From Gracilibacillus salitolerans (GTDB taxonomy: Bacteria > Bacillota > Bacilli > Bacillales > Amphibacillaceae), in the NCBI RefSeq assembly GCF_009650095.1, contig NZ_CP045915.1, positions 3,658,001 through 3,722,000 on the forward strand: a DNA stretch of 64,000 nucleotides, written 5' to 3'. This document shows, one piece after another, positions 56,456 to 64,000 of the stretch. Made by a program: the position numbers and the translations under genes. Positions within the stretch are counted from its first letter, which is position 1; the number at the start of each line of letters is the position of its first letter. The notes under the pieces were generated by a model, which saw nothing but the letters and a program-made list of their open reading frames with translations, had not been told where the DNA came from and did no database searches.

Positions 56456-57271
56456 TTACTTTCTAAGTCTGTTAATGTGAATGGTGATATATCCGAGCTC
56501 TGATTCTGGAAAATAAATATCATATTTATTTTTGATAATTTCTGTTACTTCCTTGGTACACTGATAAGCATCTGTAAATTTCTTTTGAATCATATATAAC
56601 ATTTCCTCATCCAGTTCATGTAATTCATAGTGACTTACACGAGTTAAAGCAAAATGCAAATGTGTAACAAGCCTTTGATAGGATATATCATCTTCTTTAA
56701 CTTCCATTTCCATCTTCTGCATGATGAGCTGAATCATTTCTCTTACAATGGCAGTATGCTTAATGGTCTGACCGTAATCACCTCCCTGAAGCTTCATGGT
56801 ATGGATATGAAGTGCAATATGAGCCGCTTCATCAATCGGAACCTCTATACCATATTTTTGACGCATTCGCTCAACTGCCCACAAACCAATTTCAAATTCA
56901 GTGCGATACAATATTTTTATTTCATTTAAAAGTTTGTTTTGGAGATGAATGCCATCCTGTATCCGCTCAATAGCAAATGAAACATGATCTGTCAAAGCAA
57001 TATGAATATGCTCACTTAGCTTAGAACCGAGATACTTTTCCGCATAGGAGATAATTTCTTCTGAAATAAGAAAATGTTCCTCTGGAATCCGATTTAACAG
57101 CTGCTGTAATTTTTCATTTTCTTTCATTTCAAATAGCTGTTCGATTTTCTTTGGGTTAATGACATCATTCTTTTTTTTACCGAATGCAATCCCTGTTCCA
57201 ATGGCTACTTTTTCTTCTTGCTGGTCAATTACAAGTACAGCGTTATTATTCAAAATCTTCTTCAATCTCAT
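56456..57271 (-). CDS. BglG/LicT/GlcT-family transcriptional antiterminator
   Basis: 271 residues. The RNA-binding CAT domain is 1-55 (LKKILNNNAVLVID, GTGIAFGKKKND), followed by two PTS regulation domains with conserved histidines (EAAHIALHIHT; LVTHLHFAL; GYITIHINRL). It binds the antiterminator RNA at 57912-57944 when not phosphorylated on the inhibitory site, and lets transcription pass the leader terminator. It is encoded within the operon it controls, between EIIA and EIIBC. GGGGGGAGA precedes the ATG. Confidence 0.9.
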   Translation of the reverse strand: MRLKKILNNNAVLVIDQQEEKVAIGTGIAFGKKKNDVINPKKIEQLFEMKENEKLQQLLNRIPEEHFLISEEIISYAEKYLGSKLSEHIHIALTDHVSFAIERIQDGIHLQNKLLNEIKILYRTEFEIGLWAVERMRQKYGIEVPIDEAAHIALHIHTMKLQGGDYGQTIKHTAIVREMIQLIMQKMEMEVKEDDISYQRLVTHLHFALTRVSHYELHELDEEMLYMIQKKFTDAYQCTKEVTEIIKNKYDIYFPESELGYITIHINRLRK

Positions 57272-57320
57272 TCCATTATCTCCCCCCTTCTTTCAAACCC
57301 GGTTGTTTCTTAATATACCT

Positions 57321-57812
57321 CTATTGATCAACTGTTAAAATGGAAGTCTTTCCTGCTTGACACTCCGTTTCTGCTGTAGGGTAATACTGATTACTACTTT
57401 GGTTACTATTAGTAATTACTACCGGTGTTATAATATGTTGTACTTTATTACGAATATAATCCAAATCTACCACCATCAACTTATCACCAACTGAAACATG
57501 GTCTCCCTCGTTAACTAAAACTTTAAATCCTTCTCCTTTTAAGGAAACCGTCTCTAAACCAACATGAATGAGTAGTTCCATACCATCCTTTGCCTTTAAT
57601 CCAATGGCATGCTTACTTGGTGCAATTTGAATAATAGTTCCCTCAACAGGTGCAACGATATTTTCTTCTTTTGGAATGATCGCAATCCCTTCTCCCATCA
57701 TTTTTTGACTAAAAACAGGATCGGGTACTTTTTCAAGTGGTAATATTTCACCAGTAATAGGTGCTTTTATTTGTAATTTGGATGATGATCTCTTTAACAA
57801 GTTTTTAAACAT
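57321..57812 (-). CDS. PTS glucose-family EIIA component
   Basis: 163 residues. The phospho-acceptor His83 is in LLIHVGLETV and the second active-site His68 in APSKHAIGL. It is a stand-alone EIIA of the glucose family. It takes phosphate from HPr and hands it to the EIIB domain of NagP. The C-terminal 25 residues are a Ser/Asn/Gln-rich extension. It is the first gene behind the antiterminated leader. AAGGGG precedes the ATG. Confidence 0.88.
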   Translation of the reverse strand: MFKNLLKRSSSKLQIKAPITGEILPLEKVPDPVFSQKMMGEGIAIIPKEENIVAPVEGTIIQIAPSKHAIGLKAKDGMELLIHVGLETVSLKGEGFKVLVNEGDHVSVGDKLMVVDLDYIRNKVQHIITPVVITNSNQSSNQYYPTAETECQAGKTSILTVDQ

Positions 57813-57863
57813 GTTTAATACCCCTTCTAGTATGAATTTTGAAAATTAACATTTAATTCCGGA

Positions 57864-57924
57864 ATAAAAAAAAGCATGAAGAAATGTTAAAGGCGGAATA
57901 CTATCCTTTATATTTTCTCCATGC
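57864..57924 (-). terminator. Leader terminator of the PTS operon
   Basis: On the minus strand GGCATGGAGAAAA and TTTCTTCATGC pair over a loop, followed by eight T. Its left arm overlaps the antiterminator site. Confidence 0.78.
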
Positions 57925-57944
57925 CTAATCTCATTAGTAACATG
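57912..57944 (-). promoter_or_regulatory. RAT antiterminator RNA site
   Basis: On the minus strand ATGTTACT, 9 bases, then AGGCATGGAGAAAAT, like the RAT sites of the LicT/GlcT family (GTTACT...AGGCA..CAAAA). It is mutually exclusive with the leader terminator. The cognate protein is encoded at 56456. Confidence 0.68.
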
Positions 57945-57981
57945 TGAGTCATTATTAAATTTGCCGCTAACCTAATTAAAA

Positions 57982-58018
57982 ATTATATTAACACGAATAG
58001 GTTCAGTTGTCTATACCT
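57982..58018 (-). promoter_or_regulatory. Promoter and NagR operator of the PTS operon
   Basis: The -10 box TATAAT (57982-57987, minus strand) has the operator AGGTATAGACAAC (58006-58018) over its -35 zone. The same 13 bases recur in inverse orientation at 58142, before nagA. Confidence 0.72.
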
Positions 58019-58141
58019 ATAACTATTATTAAATCCATATTATTGGATTGATCCTAAATTTTATCCATAAATATATAATCTCAATAAACTTTTTTCCTAC
58101 TATATTGTTGTTTTCCATTTATATAACATACAACAACTGAC

Positions 58142-58175
58142 AGGTATAGACAACCATACTTAAAACTGGTATTCT
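58142..58175 (+). promoter_or_regulatory. Promoter and NagR operator of nagA
   Basis: The operator AGGTATAGACAAC is at 58142-58154 and contains the -35 TAGACA (58147-58152). A 17-base spacer and TATTCT (58170-58175) follow. It resembles the dre sites of DasR/NagR regulators. Confidence 0.72.
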
Positions 58176-58212
58176 ATGATTAATAACTTATTCTTTAAAG
58201 GTGTGAACACAA

Positions 58213-59394
58213 TTGGATAATCAAAAGCTATTAGTGAAAAATATTGAGGTATATGCTGAAAACAACAATATAGAAGAAGGGTTTATCAAAATAATTAATA
58301 ATAAAATTGAGGAAATAAATTCATTGGATAGGCTGGAATCCGAGGATGGTTATCATGTCTTCGACTTTTCAAATACAAAAGTAAAAGCTATTCCCGGATT
58401 GATTGATGTTCATATCCATGGCGCGAATGGAGCAGATGTGATGGACGGTACACCAGAAGCGTTAAAAGTCATGGCTACTGCATTACCTCAAGAAGGAACC
58501 ACTTCTTTCTTAGCTACTACCATGACTCAAAGTAACGATAATATCGAAAAAGCTATTACAAATGTAGCTTCCTATATAAATCATCAACCAAAAGGTCAGG
58601 CGGAAATTATCGGAATTCATCTGGAAGGTCCTTTTATTCATAAAGATCGTAAAGGAGCTCAACCAGTGGAGTATATTAAAGATCCTAATATCTCCGTATT
58701 TAAAAAATGGAATAGATTAGCTAATCAACATATCCGACTCGTCACACTAGCACCTGAACTACCTGGAGGACTAGAATTCATTCAACATTTGAAAAAACAT
58801 GGAATTATCGCATCTGCTGGTCATACTAATGCCACCGCTCAAGAGATAACCATTGCCATTGATCATGGACTTTCTCACATAACTCATTTGTATAATCAAA
58901 TGCGTGGCTTTCATCATCGGGAGCCTGGAGTTGTTGGCTCGGCATGGCTTCATGATCAACTGATGGTCGAAATCATTGCAGACGGTATTCATTCGACTTC
59001 AGATGCGGTGAACACAGCGTATCAGCTTAAAGGAAACGAAAAAATGCTACTGATTACGGATGCCATGAGAGCAAAATGTCTTCAAGATGGCAATTATGAG
59101 TTAGGCGGGCAGAAGGTTATTGTTGAAAACCAAAAAGCAACTTTAGAAGATGGTACTTTAGCCGGAAGCACGTTAAAACTAGGCGATGCAGTTAAGAATA
59201 TAATCAACTTTACTAACTGCTCGCTTGAAGAAGCTATCTCTATGGCTTCTTCTAATGCTGCAAAAGAACTAGGGATTGATGATAAAAAAGGTACTCTTGC
59301 TACTGGTAAAGATGCAGACATTGTTTTATTAAATGAAAATAACGACATCATTCTAACTATTTGTCGAGGAGAAATTGCATACAAAGGAGAGTAA
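58213..59394 (+). CDS. nagA: N-acetylglucosamine-6-phosphate deacetylase
   Basis: 393 residues of the amidohydrolase superfamily. Metal and substrate residues are in DVHIHGANG, GIHLEGPFI, AGHTNAT, THLYNQM and LITDAMRA. It removes acetate from GlcNAc-6-phosphate formed by NagP. The start is a TTG at 58213 with AAAGGTGTG upstream. It is the first gene of nagA-nagB-nagR-murQ and six bases from nagB. Confidence 0.95.
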   Translation: MDNQKLLVKNIEVYAENNNIEEGFIKIINNKIEEINSLDRLESEDGYHVFDFSNTKVKAIPGLIDVHIHGANGADVMDGTPEALKVMATALPQEGTTSFLATTMTQSNDNIEKAITNVASYINHQPKGQAEIIGIHLEGPFIHKDRKGAQPVEYIKDPNISVFKKWNRLANQHIRLVTLAPELPGGLEFIQHLKKHGIIASAGHTNATAQEITIAIDHGLSHITHLYNQMRGFHHREPGVVGSAWLHDQLMVEIIADGIHSTSDAVNTAYQLKGNEKMLLITDAMRAKCLQDGNYELGGQKVIVENQKATLEDGTLAGSTLKLGDAVKNIINFTNCSLEEAISMASSNAAKELGIDDKKGTLATGKDADIVLLNENNDIILTICRGEIAYKGE

Positions 59395-59400
59395 AGAAGC

Positions 59401-60132
59401 ATGAAAGTAATTCGTACTAAAAACTATCAGGAAATGAGCAAAATGGCAGCTAACTTTATCTTAGACAAAGTTAAATCGAGCTCTGAATTGACGTTAGGAT
59501 TAGCTACTGGGGGCACTCCTGTTCAAACGTATCATTATTTAGCAAAAGATTATCAAGAACAGAAAACCTCCTATCAACACGTAACAACATTTAATTTAGA
59601 TGAATATATCGGTTTGGACCCAAGTGATCCCAACAGTTATCACTACTACATGGATAAACACTTTTTTAGTAAGGTTAACATTCCATCAGATCAAACCTTT
59701 ATTCCAAATGGGTTAGCTGAAAATTTGGAAAAGGAATGTCAAGCATATGATGAAGAAATAAAAAAACATAATGGAATAGACCTACAATTATTAGGATTAG
59801 GTACGAATGGACATGTTGGTTTTAATGAGCCTGGAACTGCTTTTGATCAACATACACATATCGTTGCGTTAACGGAATCAACAATGCAAGCTAATGCTCG
59901 TTTTTTCAATAACATTAACCAGGTTCCTAATAGGGCGATCACAATGGGAATTGCTTCTATTATGGAAAGTAAAGAAATTCTACTACTTGTTTCTGGAAAA
60001 GAAAAAAATGATGCACTTAATAAACTGCTTCATGGTGAAATAGATAAACATTTCCCTGCATCTGTTTTAAATCAGCATGAGAATGTTACCATTATTGCTG
60101 ATGAAGATGCTATAATAAATACCAATTTATAA
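59401..60132 (+). CDS. nagB: Glucosamine-6-phosphate deaminase
   Basis: 243 residues. The sugar-phosphate isomerase signature is visible: GLATGGTPVQTY for phosphate binding, TFNLDEYIGL with the catalytic Asp, and GLGTNGHVGFNEPG with Asn-Gly-His. It turns glucosamine-6-phosphate into fructose-6-phosphate and ammonia, feeding glycolysis. AGGAGAG precedes the ATG. Its TAA stop overlaps the first bases of repeat B4. Confidence 0.95.
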   Translation: MKVIRTKNYQEMSKMAANFILDKVKSSSELTLGLATGGTPVQTYHYLAKDYQEQKTSYQHVTTFNLDEYIGLDPSDPNSYHYYMDKHFFSKVNIPSDQTFIPNGLAENLEKECQAYDEEIKKHNGIDLQLLGLGTNGHVGFNEPGTAFDQHTHIVALTESTMQANARFFNNINQVPNRAITMGIASIMESKEILLLVSGKEKNDALNKLLHGEIDKHFPASVLNQHENVTIIADEDAIINTNL

Positions 60133-60281
60133 AGTGAGACTTCCATCAATGGGGGTTTTTGATCCCCACTGATGGTTAGTGAAACTTATCAGGGTGTTAG
60201 CGTCCGTTATCCCTCGCTTAGCTTCTCTGATTTACTCGAACCTTGAAGTGGGGGTTTTACGGACATTTAGTACCGTGATAA
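60131..60281 (+). repeat. Family B repeat, copy B4 between nagB and nagR
   Basis: The best-preserved copy, 151 bases. Hairpin 1 pairs CCATCAATGGGG with CCCCACTGATGG. Hairpin 2 pairs TTATCAGGGTGTTAGCGTCCGT with ACGGACATTTAGTACCGTGATAA. It starts in the nagB stop codon and lies in the sense orientation of the operon. Confidence 0.88.
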
Positions 60282-60340
60282 ACCGTGTCTAAACAAAACT
60301 TAACGTGCTAACAGGTCTAAAATAGAAAGGGGCTAGATGA

Positions 60341-61066
60341 ATGATTGATAAACAATCACCTATTCCTATTTATCATCAATTGGAAGAACAAATAAAAGCT
60401 AAAATCGAAAATGGGGAATATAAACCGGGAGATTCCTTACCTTCTGAACGGGAGTATGCTGAGCAACTTAATATTAGCCGAATGACCGTGCGACAAGCAA
60501 TCACTAATTTAGTGAATGAACGTTATTTACACCGCATAAAAGGTAAAGGAACATTCATAACCGAGCAAAAATTAGAACAAAACTTAAATGGACTTACAAG
60601 CTTTACAGAAGACATGAAAGCACGCGGGATGGAGCCTGGTAACAGGTTAATTAATTTTGAAATCATCCCAGCCAATCAAAGTATAGCAGAACAGCTCCAT
60701 ATAGCCGAACATGCACCGATTTATGAGATTAAGCGGATACGTTTAGCAGAAAATATCCCCATGGCTTTGGAGCGTACTTACATTCCCGCTAACTTAATAA
60801 AAGGTTTAACGGATAATATTGTACAAAATTCTATTTATCAATATATAGAGAGTAAATTGGCGTTAAAAATAGGAAAAGCAAGTCAAATATTCGAAGCTAC
60901 TATTGCCAATGAGGAAGAAATTGAATATTTGGAGATACCAGAGCTATCTCCAGTCCTTTTTATAAAAAGAACAACACAATTAGAGGATGGTACTACATTT
61001 GAAGTAGTTAAATCTTCTTATCGAGCAGATCGATACAAATTTATGTTTGATCTAGAACGCCAATAA
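60341..61066 (+). CDS. nagR: GntR/HutC-family repressor NagR
   Basis: 241 residues. The N-terminal winged helix (PIPIYHQLEEQIKAKIENGEY; LPSEREYAEQLNISRMTVRQAI, both shortened) is followed by a UTRA effector domain (LNGLTSFTEDMKARG; FEVVKSSYRADRYKF). It matches NagR/YvoA, which is released from its operators by glucosamine- or N-acetylglucosamine-6-phosphate. Its targets would be the two GGTATAGACAAC sites at 58006 and 58142. AAAGGGG precedes the ATG. Confidence 0.92.
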   Translation: MIDKQSPIPIYHQLEEQIKAKIENGEYKPGDSLPSEREYAEQLNISRMTVRQAITNLVNERYLHRIKGKGTFITEQKLEQNLNGLTSFTEDMKARGMEPGNRLINFEIIPANQSIAEQLHIAEHAPIYEIKRIRLAENIPMALERTYIPANLIKGLTDNIVQNSIYQYIESKLALKIGKASQIFEATIANEEEIEYLEIPELSPVLFIKRTTQLEDGTTFEVVKSSYRADRYKFMFDLERQ

Positions 61067-61080
61067 GGAGAATCATAATA

Positions 61081-61989
61081 ATGGGCAAAACCGTTACTGA
61101 AGCGACAAATCAAAATTCGCTTTCTATCGATGAAATGGAAGCGATTGATATCGTCACTTTAATGTTGGAAGAAGATCGCCATATTCAAGAAGGGATTCAA
61201 AAATCATTAACCACTATTGCAGAAGCAGTTGAATTGATTGTAGACAAGTGGCAACATGGGGCTCGTGTCTTTGTCGCAGGAGCTGGAACGAGTGGGCGGA
61301 TCGGTGTATTAGACGCAGTTGAGCTTGGGCCAACATTTTCGATCGATCCTCACCGTTGGATTGCCTTTATTGCAGGTGGAAAAAATGCAATGTGGGAACC
61401 ACTTGAGCAACATGAGGATAGTGCGTCCGATATTGTTCAGGAATTACAACAACTCGAGTTTAACGAAAACGACGTACTGATTGCTATTAGCGCAAGCGGT
61501 ACTACTCCCTATTCCTTAGCTGCACTTACCTATGCGAAAGAAAAACAGGCTTCCTCGATCTCGATAAGTTGCAATCATCAAACGATATCAAGTGAATTAA
61601 GTGATGTCGGAATCGAGTTAATCGTAGGTCCCGAAGTTATCAGAGGATCAACAAGATTAAAAGCTGGTACAGCACAAAAAATAGCTATCAATATGATTTC
61701 GACTGCTACGATGGTTAAGCTTGGAAAAGTGTACCAGAATGAGATGATAGATATGCAGCTCATTAATAATAAATTAGTAAAACGAGCAGAAACGATGCTA
61801 AGACAACTAACTAACCTAAACGAACAAGAAGCAAAAGAACTAATGAACGAAACAAACAATGATGTTAAACTTTCTATCATCATAGCCAAAACTGGCTGCG
61901 ACAAAAACGTAGCAGAAAAATACCTAAATAAAGCAAACAACCATGTAAAAAAAGCAATCCTATTATTTGAAATGGACCAAAAGGATTGA
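61081..61989 (+). CDS. murQ: N-acetylmuramic acid 6-phosphate etherase
   Basis: 302 residues. The SIS fold shows FVAGAGTSGRIGVLDAVELGPTF (shortened) with the catalytic Glu, and SASGTTPYSLAAL. It cleaves the lactyl ether of MurNAc-6-phosphate to GlcNAc-6-phosphate and lactate, linking peptidoglycan recycling to nagA and nagB upstream. It is close to nagR (14 bases). No MurP-specific transporter is present, so NagP may carry MurNAc too (inference). AAGGAG precedes the ATG. Confidence 0.94.
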   Translation: MGKTVTEATNQNSLSIDEMEAIDIVTLMLEEDRHIQEGIQKSLTTIAEAVELIVDKWQHGARVFVAGAGTSGRIGVLDAVELGPTFSIDPHRWIAFIAGGKNAMWEPLEQHEDSASDIVQELQQLEFNENDVLIAISASGTTPYSLAALTYAKEKQASSISISCNHQTISSELSDVGIELIVGPEVIRGSTRLKAGTAQKIAINMISTATMVKLGKVYQNEMIDMQLINNKLVKRAETMLRQLTNLNEQEAKELMNETNNDVKLSIIIAKTGCDKNVAEKYLNKANNHVKKAILLFEMDQKD

Positions 61990-62032
61990 GGCAACCGTCT
62001 AAAGAACAACTGATGTAAAATAATATCATCTC

Positions 62033-62061
62033 TTCACAAAAAGTATAGACTTCGCTATAAT
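62033..62061 (+). promoter_or_regulatory. Promoter of the 26-residue peptide gene with partial NagR box
   Basis: TTCACA (62033-62038), a 17-base spacer and TATAAT (62056-62061). The spacer contains GTATAGAC (62043-62050), the core of the two NagR operators near nagA. It lies downstream of murQ and makes the next gene a separate unit. Confidence 0.55.
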
Positions 62062-62104
62062 AGAGAAAGAATACATTACATAAGTGATTGAAGATTGTTT
62101 TTAT

Positions 62105-62258
62105 AAAGTGAAACTATCCTAAATGGAGGTTTTTGTCCCCCACTTAGGGTTAGCGAAACTTATCAGAGTGTTAGCTCACCTAATCCCCCATTTAGCTTCT
62201 TTGATTATTTACTTGAACCTTGAAGTGGGGGTTTTACGGTCGATTAGCACCGTGATAA
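62105..62258 (+). repeat. Family B repeat, copy B5 in a leader
   Basis: 154 bases. Hairpin 1 pairs CCTAAATGG with CCACTTAGG, differing from B1 and B4 on both arms so that pairing is kept. Hairpin 2 keeps TTATCAGAGTGTTAGC with GATTAGCACCGTGATAA. It ends three bases before the ribosome site of the 26-residue peptide. Confidence 0.87.
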
Positions 62259-62273
62259 AAAAGGAGGATCCTC

Positions 62274-62354
62274 ATGGGTATCGCACTAATCATTGGTGTT
62301 TGTGTTACATTTTTTGTAGCTATCTTCGCTGCAGGATACGAATCGAAACATTAA
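62274..62354 (+). CDS. 26-residue single-helix membrane peptide
   Basis: The frame reads MGIALIIGVCV, then TFFVAIFAAGYESKH, and a TAA. A strong AAAGGAGG site is five bases before the ATG. Residues 3-20 are a membrane helix with one Cys, and the tail YESKH is charged. It has its own promoter (62033-62061), a leader holding repeat B5, and a terminator directly after the stop, all of which support a real gene. I recognise no family. It could be a small regulatory subunit, a stress peptide or a type I toxin. Confidence 0.65.
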   Translation: MGIALIIGVCVTFFVAIFAAGYESKH

Positions 62355-62355
62355 G

Positions 62356-62391
62356 CAAAAGGCTTGCTCCCCACTGAAGCAAGCCTTTTGT
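62356..62391 (+). terminator. Terminator of the small peptide gene
   Basis: AAAAGGCTTGCT and AGCAAGCCTTTT form a perfect stem with T-rich end, two bases after the peptide stop. Confidence 0.88.
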
Positions 62392-62432
62392 TATGGTTTT
62401 ATCCTCACATTTCCAATACGTGCACACCTCGC

Positions 62433-64000
<1,568 letters not shown>

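Noticed and set aside
60296..60325. A third NagR operator before nagR (AGGTCTAAAATAG)
   Set aside because: It shares only AGGT-TA with the two good sites, too little to list.

Overview
The window is a 64 kb piece of chromosome from a low-GC, spore-forming Gram-positive bacterium of the family Bacillaceae. The spore genes (spoVR, yhbH, prkA, a YhcN-type lipoprotein), sigI-rsgI, an aa3 quinol oxidase, the yrrT-mccAB type sulfur operon and GGAGG ribosome sites all point there. Acidic protein tails and the mix of transporters suggest a halophilic or halotolerant genus such as Gracilibacillus or Oceanobacillus; this placement is inference. Most genes lie on the minus strand. There are no rRNA or tRNA genes, no prophage, no transposase and no CRISPR array.

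Layout. 1-5 kb: short-chain dehydrogenase (cut by the window edge), a PLP sulfur-amino-acid enzyme, DegV, an unknown membrane protein and a HAD phosphatase. 5-9 kb: qoxABCD. 9.4-13.2 kb: a two-component system overlapping a dehydrogenase gene, then a DUF389 membrane protein. 13.4-16 kb: full-length chromate-type transporter, then a zinc exporter and its ArsR repressor with a clear operator. 16-21 kb: small sporulation-type genes, spoVR, a CHRD protein and an M20 dipeptidase. 21.7-25 kb: yrrT-luxS-mccA-mccB, an activated-methyl and cysteine-from-methionine operon with luxS in the place mtnN has in B. subtilis. 25-31 kb: YhcN-like lipoprotein, yhdB, yhcX, sigI-rsgI and a membrane-anchored serine protease. 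31-42 kb: carbonic anhydrase, aldo-keto reductase, a MurG-type transferase, MATE pump, aldehyde dehydrogenase, beta-xylosidase, NupC and yhbH. 42-52 kb: odhAB, a ROK regulator, an operon of split chromate-type transporter plus formylglycine-generating enzyme, and yhdT-panF. 52-64 kb: prkA, then an amino-sugar region: a PTS operon (EIIA, antiterminator, EIIBC) divergent from nagA-nagB-nagR-murQ, a 26-residue membrane peptide gene and a truncated neopullulanase.

The amino-sugar region is a coherent circuit. Two matching operators for NagR (GGTATAGACAAC core) sit over the -35 zones of the two divergent promoters. The PTS operon has in addition an antiterminator RNA site overlapping a leader terminator, and the antiterminator protein is encoded inside that operon. 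A third partial operator lies in the promoter of the small peptide gene. PrkA, YhbH and SpoVR, which work in a common sporulation or stress module, are scattered here but each has a sigma-E-like promoter.

The least explained content is intergenic. Family B is a repeat of about 150 bp in five copies (9188, 19309, 22880, 60131, 62105), folding into two hairpins with compensatory base changes. Family A is a larger repeat in two copies (1971, 42271). Two arrays of 51-bp hairpin units lie at 21471 and 52503, and 21-bp repeats at 5062. All A, B and 51-bp copies point the same way. Copy B5 forms most of the leader of the 26-residue peptide gene, and B3 sits inside the mccA-mccB operon.
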